From assembly GCA_016235665.1 (NCBI GenBank), contig JACRJI010000008.1:124001-188000 (forward strand): 64,000 bases of DNA, written 5' to 3'. The notes beneath the pieces were generated by a model. The model was not told where the DNA came from. It searched no databases and saw only the letters and a list, made by a program, of their open reading frames with translations. The stretch is from a candidate division TA06 bacterium (GTDB lineage: Bacteria > Edwardsbacteria > AC1 > EtOH8). Position numbers and translations under genes: made by a program. The first letter of the stretch is position 1. Each line of letters opens with the position of its first letter. This document shows positions 25,933-33,434 of the stretch, piece after piece.

Positions 25933-27552
25933 TTACAAAAATGAAAGTCCCTGTTGGTTGGATCCCAGATACGGGTCATCATCGGGCTTTTGGACCGGAA
26001 CAGGCTTGACTGTTCTTTCAGGTTCCGTCTTGGCCTCAGGCTGGGCAGGCTGATCCATTATTACTTCTACTGTGGCATCACCGAAAGTGTCTTCATTCTG
26101 AATTCCCTCGTCCATTCCCTGCAATTCCGGCGGTACATTTTCCTCGGCCTGAGCCTGGAAGGCGGTTAATTCCTGATATTCAACATCCAGCACTGCTTCA
26201 TCGGCAGCAGTTTCGGATTCGGGCTGAATATATTCACCTGCAGGTGCGGGCTCTTCCGCTAATACAGCCGTTTCTTCCAGATCGGACGACGGCTGAATTG
26301 TTTCCGTCACTGTTTCTTCCGCCGTCGCAAGCTCGGGCTGCAGCTGGGATGGCCCGGTCTGCGGTTGGATCTGGGAATTTTTCTCCAGCAGGTTCCGCAT
26401 CCTTTGGGCCACGTCCTTGTAGTTGATGTCCAGGATATAGACCTGCTCGTATTCCTCCAAGGCCTTTTGCCGGTCGCCCAGTTGTTCGTTGGCCAGGCCC
26501 AGATTGTAATGCAGTCCCACGTATTCGTTATCAAGGAACTTCTTTACCGAGATGCCCTGGTTCAGCACCTCGCTGGCCAGACCGTAATCGCCCTGCTCCA
26601 GAAAAGAGATGGCCAGCATTTCGAATCCTTTCAGCTGTCTGTCCCCCCCCTTGATGGACAGCTGAAAATCGGCAATAGCGTCGTCGCGCAAGCCTACCTC
26701 GCGGTAAAGCATGCCAACGTCGTAATATTTTTCGTAAGCTTCGCTGATGTTGGACCAGACCGCGTCCTGGAAATCCTTGCAAAACAGGAACAACTCTTCC
26801 TTCAGCTGCACCTGATCCATGGCCGGGCTGCTGCCGGAGGACAAAACCCTGGAAAGGGCCTCCTCGTTCTTGGGATCCCGTTCCAGTATCTTCTGATAGA
26901 CCGACTTGGCTTTGCGGTCAAAACCCCTTTTTTGCAGGACCCGGGCATAGGTCAGCTGTGTCTCCAGTATCTTCTTGGCGTTGCCCATCTTCATGGCCAC
27001 GTCCAGCAAGCGATGATAAGGCACGATATCCGCCGGATCCGGCGCGTCCTCGGAATTATCCGAGGCCATCTTGGACACCATCTGCTCAATCTTCAGACCC
27101 AGTTCCTTAAGTCCCTGATTCTCCGGCAAAAGAGCGGTGATCTTCTTGTATACCGAAGACATGGCCACAAAATCGCTCCGGATCTTAAGCTGGTCGGCAA
27201 AGCGAAGCCATTCCCTTACGGCTCCGCTTTTTAGCTGGCCGTTGGCGTATAACTCTCCAGCTTTATTATATAATTCTATCCGGCCCTTGTCAATAGATAA
27301 AATCTTCTTGGCGGCCACTATGGAACGGGGCAGGTCCCCTGTTTTTTCGCCGATCCGCACCGCCACCTCATACTGTTCAAGGGCCTTGCGGTCCTCGCCG
27401 GTCTCCCGGTAGATATTGGCCAAAGTAAGCACATGCTCCGGGTTTTCGGCATCGACCATGGTCAACTGCTCGTAAGCCCGGCGGGCTTTTTCCCACTCGC
27501 CTTTTTGGTAAAAGAGATGGGCCTGTTCGTTAAGTCGTTTTATGTCGGGCAT
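25933..27552 (-). CDS. TPR protein, paralogue of the 22322 gene
   Basis: 539 residues, cytoplasmic. TPR helices begin at once ('AHLFYQKGEWEKARRAYEQLTMVDAENPEHVLTLANIYRE' region). The middle block from about residue 275 reads 'YYDVGMLYREVGLRDDAIADFQ', closely matching 'HYDLGIAYKEMGLVQEAIAEF' in the 853-residue protein. About 140 acidic, Glu/Pro/Gln-rich residues follow, ending 'DDPYLGSNQQGLSFL'. It is the first gene of the unit that also holds the ExeA-like ATPase. I infer that the two TPR proteins act with that ATPase. Confidence 0.85.
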   Translation of the reverse strand: MPDIKRLNEQAHLFYQKGEWEKARRAYEQLTMVDAENPEHVLTLANIYRETGEDRKALEQYEVAVRIGEKTGDLPRSIVAAKKILSIDKGRIELYNKAGELYANGQLKSGAVREWLRFADQLKIRSDFVAMSSVYKKITALLPENQGLKELGLKIEQMVSKMASDNSEDAPDPADIVPYHRLLDVAMKMGNAKKILETQLTYARVLQKRGFDRKAKSVYQKILERDPKNEEALSRVLSSGSSPAMDQVQLKEELFLFCKDFQDAVWSNISEAYEKYYDVGMLYREVGLRDDAIADFQLSIKGGDRQLKGFEMLAISFLEQGDYGLASEVLNQGISVKKFLDNEYVGLHYNLGLANEQLGDRQKALEEYEQVYILDINYKDVAQRMRNLLEKNSQIQPQTGPSQLQPELATAEETVTETIQPSSDLEETAVLAEEPAPAGEYIQPESETAADEAVLDVEYQELTAFQAQAEENVPPELQGMDEGIQNEDTFGDATVEVIMDQPAQPEAKTEPERTVKPVPVQKPDDDPYLGSNQQGLSFL

Positions 27553-27580
27553 ATTTTTGTTAAGCCGATACCAAAACTAA

Positions 27581-27609
27581 AGTATACAAAAATCAAGGGC
27601 TTAAATCAA
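27581..27609 (-). promoter_or_regulatory. Promoter of the TPR-ExeA unit
   Basis: On the minus strand TTGATT (27609-27604), 17 nt and TATACT (27586-27581), about 29 nt before the start codon. Confidence 0.65.
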
Positions 27610-27627
27610 TAGTTATTTGAACTATTT

Positions 27628-29298
27628 TTATTTAATGTTGCCGGCTAGGGCCGACAGAACCTGCTGGCACAATTCGGCTGACCTGGCGTTAAGCCCGGTC
27701 ACCTCGTTTTTGTGGGCTGTTACGAACCCCTGGTCCCTGATGGAACCCAGGTTTATCAGCACGTTCAGTCCGGCACCCTCCACCCCAGCCCGGGCCATCA
27801 GGGCCGCCACTCCGGCGTCGGAGGCCGAATTGGCGTTGCCTTTTTGGGCCGCAGTAAGGGAAAGTTCCATCGCCTTTAAACATGTTTTGGCGGTCTCCAG
27901 CGGGACCGCCGCCGCCTTTTTGTAGCCTTCCTCCATGGCCTGGTCCCGGAAAACCTTCTGTTCCGGAGTGGCCTTGGGCAGGCGCATGGCCTCCATCAGG
28001 TCGTTAAAGGCGTTGGTATCCTCGTCCACCGCTTTTGACAGTTTGTCCTTGATCTCCTGCCCCTGTTCGGCCAGTTCGGACATCTCTTTCCAGACCTTCT
28101 CGTAACCGGGTTTGCCGACAGTCAGGTTGGCCACCATGGCCGAAAGGGCCGCGCACAGGCTGCCGGCCAGGGCCGCCACCGAGCCGCCGCCCGGGGCCGG
28201 TGATTCCGATGATACCTCGTCCACGAAATCTTTGGCCGTCATGGACATCAGCGGGGCCGGTTTAAGGAAATTGTATTCCACGATCTTCTTGGCCGGGTCG
28301 AATTCCGAAAGCTGGTCCAGGCCCAGGGAGCGGACGGCGGTCTCCACCAGTTCCTTCTCCGGCACCCCGGCCGACTTGCCCTGTTTTTTCAAGTAGAATT
28401 TTCCCGCGTCCAGCATCGGTTTCAACGGCACCAGGCCCACCAGCTCCGAGCCGGTGACGATCAGGCCCAGCTTTTCCGCCTCTTCCCGGGCGGTTTCGAA
28501 GACCACATGCAGCGGCGTGGTGTTGTAATTTATCAGGTTGATGGACACCTGGGCCTGGCGGTACTGCTCGATGTACCAGCCGATGGCCCGCACCGCCTTC
28601 AGACGGCCGGGGACCTTGACCGAATTGCCCTGGGCATCCTTGACGATCTTGCCGGCAGCGTCCTTCTTGGCCCGTCCGCCTTCCCGGATGTTCAGGGCGA
28701 TCTCGTTGGCCAGCTTCTTGTCCTTGGTGTTGACATTGACGTTGTAGGCGATCAAAAATTCCCGGGCCCCCACCACGCTGGCTCCCCACTTGTGCTTGAA
28801 CTTGGCCGGTCCGAAGTCCGGTTTCCATTTGGGGTCCTTCAGCTTCTCCTCCAATGCCTCGTACTCTCCGGTGCGGATGTCGGCCAGGCTCTGACGCTCG
28901 GGCGAGGCGGCGGCGAATTCGTAGAGGTAGACCGGGATGTCCAGTTCCTCACCTAGGCGCTTGCCCAGGTCTTTGGCGATCTGGACGCACTCGTCCATGC
29001 TTACACCGGATACCGGCACAAAGGGACAGACGTCCATGGCCCCCATCCGGGGATGCGCTCCGCTGTGTTTGGACATGTCTATCAGCTCGTGGGCCTTCTT
29101 GGCGGCCTGGAAAGCAGCTTCCTTGACGCCTTCCGGAGTGCCCACCAGGGTATAGACGGTGCGGTTGGTGTCGGCCCCGGGATCTACGTCCAAAAGCTTG
29201 ACATCAGCCACACCGCGGACGGCGTCGGAAATGGCATCGATGATCTTGCGGTCGCGGCCCTCGGAAAAATTTGGTACGCATTCAACTAGCTTGGTCAT
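27628..29298 (-). CDS. ftcD: Bifunctional glutamate formiminotransferase / formiminotetrahydrofolate cyclodeaminase
   Basis: Last step of the histidine pathway: moves the formimino group of formiminoglutamate to tetrahydrofolate, releasing glutamate, then deaminates it to methenyl-THF. The 556-residue fusion is intact. The transferase part starts 'VECVPNFSEGRD' (residues 4-15) and has 'HSGAHPRMGAMDVCPF' with the active-site His. The cyclodeaminase part starts near residue 350 with 'KDFVDEVSSESPAPGGGSVAALAG', and contains the usual helical bundle ending at 'NLGSIRDQGFV'. The start overlaps the end of the four-helix-bundle gene by 4 nt. It completes the hut pathway with hutH, hutU and hutI upstream. 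Confidence 0.96.
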   Translation of the reverse strand: MTKLVECVPNFSEGRDRKIIDAISDAVRGVADVKLLDVDPGADTNRTVYTLVGTPEGVKEAAFQAAKKAHELIDMSKHSGAHPRMGAMDVCPFVPVSGVSMDECVQIAKDLGKRLGEELDIPVYLYEFAAASPERQSLADIRTGEYEALEEKLKDPKWKPDFGPAKFKHKWGASVVGAREFLIAYNVNVNTKDKKLANEIALNIREGGRAKKDAAGKIVKDAQGNSVKVPGRLKAVRAIGWYIEQYRQAQVSINLINYNTTPLHVVFETAREEAEKLGLIVTGSELVGLVPLKPMLDAGKFYLKKQGKSAGVPEKELVETAVRSLGLDQLSEFDPAKKIVEYNFLKPAPLMSMTAKDFVDEVSSESPAPGGGSVAALAGSLCAALSAMVANLTVGKPGYEKVWKEMSELAEQGQEIKDKLSKAVDEDTNAFNDLMEAMRLPKATPEQKVFRDQAMEEGYKKAAAVPLETAKTCLKAMELSLTAAQKGNANSASDAGVAALMARAGVEGAGLNVLINLGSIRDQGFVTAHKNEVTGLNARSAELCQQVLSALAGNIK

Positions 29299-29711
29299 TT
29301 TGACTCCTGCTTTTCTATATTGACATTACTTGACATTTTACGGGCACTAATGCCGGTGGCATTGATGTAATTGTTCAGTTTTATGGCCAGAGTTGTATGT
29401 CTCTTCTGGTATTCATCAAGTACTTGCTGAGATATGTACCCGCGTTTATGGCTGAACAACACATGGGATTTTATCTCGTACAAAGATCCTCTGGCTATCC
29501 GGCAAAACTGCTTGTTCTCCTTGTAATGGTATCTTCCAAAGCCCTCGGCAATGTTGCTGTAGACCGAAGTTGAAGACCTTCGTATCTGTGAAGTGAGATT
29601 ATACTTCTCGTCTTCCGGAAACCTGGCAGTAAGTTCATATATCCAATCAGCCAAGTCAACTGCCAATTGGTAGATTATCAAATCAGTAAAATCAACAATC
29701 TTGTTTGCCAT
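29295..29711 (-). CDS. Four-helix-bundle protein (S23 / 23S rRNA intervening-sequence protein family)
   Basis: About 138 residues from the ATG at 29711; a TTG-initiated form from 29726 is possible. Family pattern: 'FTDLIIYQLAVDLADWIYELT', 'FPEDEKYNLTSQIRRSSTSVYSNIAEGFGR', 'CRIARGSLYEIKSHV'. Such proteins were first found in insertions within 23S rRNA genes, but many, like this one, stand alone; their biochemical role is unsettled. Here the gene sits inside the hut operon between hutI and ftcD, overlapping ftcD by 4 nt. It is bracketed by near-identical 19-nt inverted repeats (29319-29337 and 29719-29737), and the left one is read as the protein's C-terminal codons, suggesting a small mobile or formerly mobile unit. 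Confidence 0.88.
   Translation of the reverse strand: MANKIVDFTDLIIYQLAVDLADWIYELTARFPEDEKYNLTSQIRRSSTSVYSNIAEGFGRYHYKENKQFCRIARGSLYEIKSHVLFSHKRGYISQQVLDEYQKRHTTLAIKLNNYINATGISARKMSSNVNIEKQESK
29319..29337. repeat. Inverted repeat, inner end of the four-helix-bundle unit
   Basis: ATTGACATTACTTGACATT on the plus strand. It differs from the complement of 29719-29737 only in the central two bases. It is translated at the C-terminus of the four-helix-bundle protein. Confidence 0.7.
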
Positions 29712-29718
29712 AATACTC

Positions 29719-29737
29719 AATGTCAACCAATGTCAAT
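29719..29737. repeat. Inverted repeat, outer end of the four-helix-bundle unit
   Basis: On the minus strand ATTGACATTGGTTGACATT. It lies between the hutI stop codon and the four-helix-bundle start codon, ending 8 nt before that ATG. Confidence 0.7.
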
Positions 29738-29747
29738 AAATGTCCAT

Positions 29748-31076
29748 TTATTGGCCAATGACGATCCGCCCGCGCTTGACCACCGTCTTGACGTAATTCA
29801 CCGCATAATGATACGGAATATACCGGTAATTGGGGATGTCCATTATCAGCAGGTCCGCCTGCTTGCCTTCTTCGATAGACCCGATCCGGCCGCCGCGGTT
29901 CAGGGCGCAGGCCGCATTGTAGGTGGCGGCGCAGATGGCCTCGGCCGGGGTCAGCCCCAGGTACAGGCAGGCCAGCCCGATGATGAACGGCATGTTCTCG
30001 ATGGTGCAGGAACCTGGGTTGTGGTCGGTGGCCAGGGCCACCGGGATGCCCATCTCGATCATCTTCCGGGCCGGGGCATAGTTCTTCTTGATGGTCAGGC
30101 TGGTGCCCGGCAGCAGCACGGCGATGGTTCCGGCCTGCTTCATCAGCTCCAGCCCGGCCTGCGAGGGGTATAGCAGGTGCTCGGCGCTGATGGCTTTGAC
30201 CTTTCCGGCCGCCTCGGCCGCGCCGACAGAGGCCAGCTCATCGGCGTGGATCTTGGGGATCATCCCGTAATTGCTGGCAGTTTCAAGGATCTTGATGGCT
30301 TCTTCCGGCGTGAACACCCCCTGGTCGCAGAACACATCGCAGAACTCGGCCAGCTTCATCTCCGCTATTTTCGGGATCATCTCCTCGCAGATCAGCCGGA
30401 CATATCCCTCCCGGTCAATCTTTCCCGAGCCCTGAGCTGCCAGGCTGAGCTTGTCGAAGTCCGTGTCGAAGGGCGAGCTACGAAACTCCTCCGGGAACTC
30501 ATGCGCCCCCATGAAGGTAGAAACCACCTCTATCGGCTGAAGTCCGTTCAGGTCCCGGTTGACCTCCAGCTGTTTGATCTCGCTTTTGGTCTCCAAACCG
30601 TAGCCGCTTTTGGATTCCACCGTGGTGGTTCCCCACATCAGCATCCGGTCCAGGCGCTTCAGGGCGTCGCGCTTTAAGACCTCGCGGGAAGCCTGCCTGG
30701 TGGCCTTGACGGTGGAGCGGATGCCGCCGCCCTTGGCGGCGATCTCCTGGTACGAAACGCCAGAGGCCCGCAACTCGAATTCGTCCTCGCGGGAGCCGCC
30801 GTAGACCAGGTGGGTGTGGCAGTCCACGAAACCGGGCATGACCACTTGATTCCCAGCGTCGATAACCTTGGTGTGGGGTAAAAGGTTCAGCCTGGGCTTG
30901 AGCTCCATGGTCTTGCCCACGGCCACGATCTTGCCGTCTTCTATGGCCACCAGGCCGTCCTCGATGATGCCGAGCTCGGACATGGCTAACCCCACCCTTC
31001 CCTCCCCTCGAGGGGAGGGATTAGAGGGAGAGGTTAGCGTCAGCAGTTGGCCGATATGTTGGATGATGAGGTGCAT
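29748..31076 (-). CDS. hutI: Imidazolonepropionase
   Basis: Hydrolyses imidazolone-5-propionate to formiminoglutamate, third step of histidine degradation; cytoplasmic amidohydrolase. Metal ligands are visible in 'PGFVDCHTHLVYGGSREDEFELR', the later 'KIHADE' and 'ATDHNPGSC'. 'MEWGTTTVESKSGYGL' appears in a close form (MLMWGTTTVESKSGYGL). The 442-residue length is slightly long because residues 13-31 (SPSNPSPRGEGRVGLA region) are encoded by an intergenic-type palindrome inserted in frame between two N-terminal strands. The start lies 8 nt after the hutU stop codon. The insert is in a surface-exposed part of the beta-sandwich domain, so activity may be kept; this is inference. Confidence 0.96.
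   Translation of the reverse strand: MHLIIQHIGQLLTLTSPSNPSPRGEGRVGLAMSELGIIEDGLVAIEDGKIVAVGKTMELKPRLNLLPHTKVIDAGNQVVMPGFVDCHTHLVYGGSREDEFELRASGVSYQEIAAKGGGIRSTVKATRQASREVLKRDALKRLDRMLMWGTTTVESKSGYGLETKSEIKQLEVNRDLNGLQPIEVVSTFMGAHEFPEEFRSSPFDTDFDKLSLAAQGSGKIDREGYVRLICEEMIPKIAEMKLAEFCDVFCDQGVFTPEEAIKILETASNYGMIPKIHADELASVGAAEAAGKVKAISAEHLLYPSQAGLELMKQAGTIAVLLPGTSLTIKKNYAPARKMIEMGIPVALATDHNPGSCTIENMPFIIGLACLYLGLTPAEAICAATYNAACALNRGGRIGSIEEGKQADLLIMDIPNYRYIPYHYAVNYVKTVVKRGRIVIGQ
30985..31038. repeat. Palindromic repeat inserted in frame in hutI
   Basis: Outer arms GCTAACC (30985-30991) and GGTTAGC (31032-31038) enclose a perfect 20-bp palindrome, CCCTCCCCTCGAGGGGAGGG (31000-31019). The 54-bp element is a multiple of three, so the hutI frame is kept. 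It reads as the 'PSPRGEGRVG' peptide often seen in spurious intergenic translations. Confidence 0.85.
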
Positions 31077-31084
31077 AACAATAA

Positions 31085-32734
31085 CTATTCCATCATAGGT
31101 ATCTTAACCTTCTTCTTCTTGGCCACCTGCTTGGCAATGTCATATCCCGCGTCCACGTGACGCAAAATGCCCATCCCCGGGTCGTTGGTCAGCACCCGCT
31201 CTATGCGCTTGGCCATCTCCTTGGTTCCGTCAGCCACCGTTACCTGCCCGGCGTGGATGGAATACCCTATCCCCACCCCGCCGCCGTGGTGGATGGAGAC
31301 CCACGAAGCCCCCGAGGCCACGTTGACCATGGCGTTCAGCAATGGCCAGTCGGCGATAGCATCCGAACCGTCCTTCATGGACTCGGTCTCGCGGTTGGGC
31401 GAGGCCACCGAGCCGCAGTCCAAATGGTCGCGGCCGATGACGATGGGCGCTTTGATCTTTCCCTTCTTCACCAGGTCGTTGAACAACAGGCCGGCCTTAT
31501 CCCGCTCGCCGTAGCCCAGCCAGCAGATCCGGGCCGGCAGGCCCTGGAAATGGACCTTCTTCTGGGCCATCTTGATCCAGCGGGCCAGGTGGGCATTCTT
31601 GGGGAACAGCTTTAAGACCGCTTCATCTGTCACCGCGATGTCCTTTGGATCGCCGGACAGCACCGCCCAGCGGAACGGGCCCTTGCCCTCGCAGAACAGG
31701 TCGCGGATGTATTCCGGCACAAAGCCCGGCACGTCGAAGGCGTTCTTGATGCCGTGCTTCACCGCCTGGCCCCGGATATTGTTGCCGTAGTCAAAGGCGA
31801 TGGCTCCCTGCTTTTGCATGTCCAGCATGGCCTGCATGTGGATGGCCATGGCCTCGTATGATTTGCGTTTGTATCCTTCGGGGTCGTTCTTTCTTAATTC
31901 ATTGGCCTGGGCCAGGGTCATGCGATGAGGCACGTAGCCGTTGAGCTCGTCGTGGGCCGAGGTCTGGTCGGTGACCACGTCGGGAATGATATTCCTCCTG
32001 ACCAGTTCGGGCAGCACTTCGGCGCAGTTGCCCACCAGACCGACTGACAAGGGTTCGCCCTTTTTCACCGCTTCAAGAACCAGCTTAAGAGCGTTGTCCA
32101 GATTGACGCTTATCACGTCGCAATAGCCGGTGGATATCCGCTTTTTTATCCTCTCCGGATCCACTTCGACATTCAGTATCACGCCCTCGTTCATGGTGAC
32201 GGACAGGGGCTGGGCCCCGGACATCCCGCCCATGCCGCCGGTCAGCACCCATTTGCCTTTCAAGCTTCCGCCAAAATGCTTTTGGGCCAGGGCCCCGAAG
32301 GTCTCATAAGTTCCCTGCAGAATACCCTGGGTGCCAATGTAGATCCAGCTGCCGGCTGTCATCTGGCCGTACATGATAAGCCCCAAAGCCTCCAGCTTGC
32401 GGAAATAGTCCCAGTTGGCCCAGTGGGGCACCAGGTTGGAGTTGGCGATCAGCACCCGCGGACAATGGGGATGGGTCTGCAAAATGCCCACCGGCTTGCC
32501 GGACTGGACCAGGAGTGTTTCATCGCACTTGAGTTTCTTCAGCGATCTGATGATGGCATGGTAGCAGTCCCAGTTGCGGGCCGCCCGGCCGTTGCCGCCG
32601 TAGACTATCAGGTCTTCCGGTCTCTCGGCCACCGCCGGGTCCAGGTTGTTCATCAGCATCCGCATGGCGGCCTCCTGCTGCCATCCCTGGCAGGAGATCT
32701 TTGTGCCGTGGGGGGATTTGATTATTTGGGGCAT
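31085..32734 (-). CDS. hutU: Urocanate hydratase
   Basis: Converts urocanate to imidazolonepropionate with tightly bound NAD+, second step of histidine degradation. At 549 residues it has the standard length. Family motifs: '[17 protein letters not shown]', the NAD-binding '[13 protein letters not shown]', '[12 protein letters not shown]', '[17 protein letters not shown]' with the active-site Cys, and '[13 protein letters not shown]'. A GGAG lies before the ATG. hutI begins 8 nt downstream. Upstream the gene is separated from the ammonia-lyases by a RAYT transposase unit and an M48 protease gene, so the hut operon has been interrupted. Confidence 0.98.
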   Translation of the reverse strand: MPQIIKSPHGTKISCQGWQQEAAMRMLMNNLDPAVAERPEDLIVYGGNGRAARNWDCYHAIIRSLKKLKCDETLLVQSGKPVGILQTHPHCPRVLIANSNLVPHWANWDYFRKLEALGLIMYGQMTAGSWIYIGTQGILQGTYETFGALAQKHFGGSLKGKWVLTGGMGGMSGAQPLSVTMNEGVILNVEVDPERIKKRISTGYCDVISVNLDNALKLVLEAVKKGEPLSVGLVGNCAEVLPELVRRNIIPDVVTDQTSAHDELNGYVPHRMTLAQANELRKNDPEGYKRKSYEAMAIHMQAMLDMQKQGAIAFDYGNNIRGQAVKHGIKNAFDVPGFVPEYIRDLFCEGKGPFRWAVLSGDPKDIAVTDEAVLKLFPKNAHLARWIKMAQKKVHFQGLPARICWLGYGERDKAGLLFNDLVKKGKIKAPIVIGRDHLDCGSVASPNRETESMKDGSDAIADWPLLNAMVNVASGASWVSIHHGGGVGIGYSIHAGQVTVADGTKEMAKRIERVLTNDPGMGILRHVDAGYDIAKQVAKKKKVKIPMME

Positions 32735-32780
32735 GATTATATTCTCCGTTTACTTACTTATTATTTCTATCATTTACTAA

Positions 32781-32884
32781 GGCCATGGATGATCTTTATT
32801 GTATTCACCCTGTTGTCTAACCCAGCCCTTAAGGGCTGGGTTAAGGGCACATGACCGAACACATCCCGGACCGTTCACTGTCTT
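32781..32884. repeat. REP-like multi-hairpin unit, left flank of the RAYT gene
   Basis: Homologous over about 100 bp to 33331-33434. Parts in order: GGCCATGGATGATC (a degenerate first hairpin), the perfect central palindrome AACCCAGCCCTTAAGGGCTG plus GGTT, then a degenerate third hairpin GACCGTTCACTGTC. The last supplies the transposase stop codon. Confidence 0.85.
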
Positions 32885-33312
32885 TTTTCTGTATCATATG
32901 CGTTTAGGAACTCATCCAACTCTTCCCGGTAGGTTTTATGCCGGTGGTGTTCCTTCTGGTTCCTGATATAATCTCTTACTTTATCAAGCTGCGAAGCGCT
33001 TACCGAAAAGGCCCCATATCCTTCCTGCCAGGCAAAATGGCTTCCGGTCAGCTTCCCGGCATTTATCCAATGAGACGATTCCCCTTTTAGCAAGTTCGCG
33101 ATAGTGGAGACGTTATTGGTCAAGCCGATCTCTATCAAACAATGTATATGATCCGCGGTTCCGTTGATGGTGTCCAGAAGATAACCCTCCTGCTCTGCCT
33201 TGGCTCGGATGTGTTCTAGAACCTGAGGCAGTAAATCAGAGATTAAAACAGGAAACCGCTCCTTGGTGCCCCAAATAAGATGGATCCAGATTTTATGATA
33301 TGAGTGTGGCAT
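32875..33312 (-). CDS. REP-associated tyrosine transposase (RAYT, IS200/IS605-like Y1 HUH enzyme)
   Basis: 145 residues, the usual size for TnpA-like Y1 transposases. The start 'HKIWIHLIWGTKERFPVL' is typical. The HUH metal motif is HIH in 'GTADHIHCLIEI'. The catalytic Tyr is expected in 'VRDYIRNQKEHH', C-terminal to the Trp-rich 'FAWQEGYGAFSVS'. The frame is intact with no stop or frameshift, so it may be active or recently so. It is bracketed by two REP-like units whose third hairpins supply stop codons here and in the downstream-facing M48 gene. It sits within the hut region between hutU and the protease and is not needed for histidine use. Confidence 0.93.
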   Translation of the reverse strand: MPHSYHKIWIHLIWGTKERFPVLISDLLPQVLEHIRAKAEQEGYLLDTINGTADHIHCLIEIGLTNNVSTIANLLKGESSHWINAGKLTGSHFAWQEGYGAFSVSASQLDKVRDYIRNQKEHHRHKTYREELDEFLNAYDTEKRQ

Positions 33313-33330
33313 GGTACTTTGTAAATCTTA

Positions 33331-33434
33331 AGGCCATGAATGGCCTATATTTTCTTCCTTATCCTCCTTAACCCAGGCATTAATGCCTGGGTTAAGAACA
33401 CATCAATCGATTCACCCCAGGCCGTTCACGGCCT
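33331..33434. repeat. REP-like multi-hairpin unit, right flank of the RAYT gene
   Basis: Three perfect palindromes: GGCCATGAATGGCC (33332-33345); a 24-bp palindrome from AACCCAGGCATT to AATGCCTGGGTT (33370-33393); and AGGCCGTTCACGGCCT (33419-33434). The last overlaps the stop codon of the M48 protease gene. Confidence 0.9.

Noticed and set aside
29295-29711. Four-helix-bundle gene as part of an rRNA operon
   Set aside because: No 23S, 16S or 5S sequence is present nearby; the gene lies among histidine-degradation genes.
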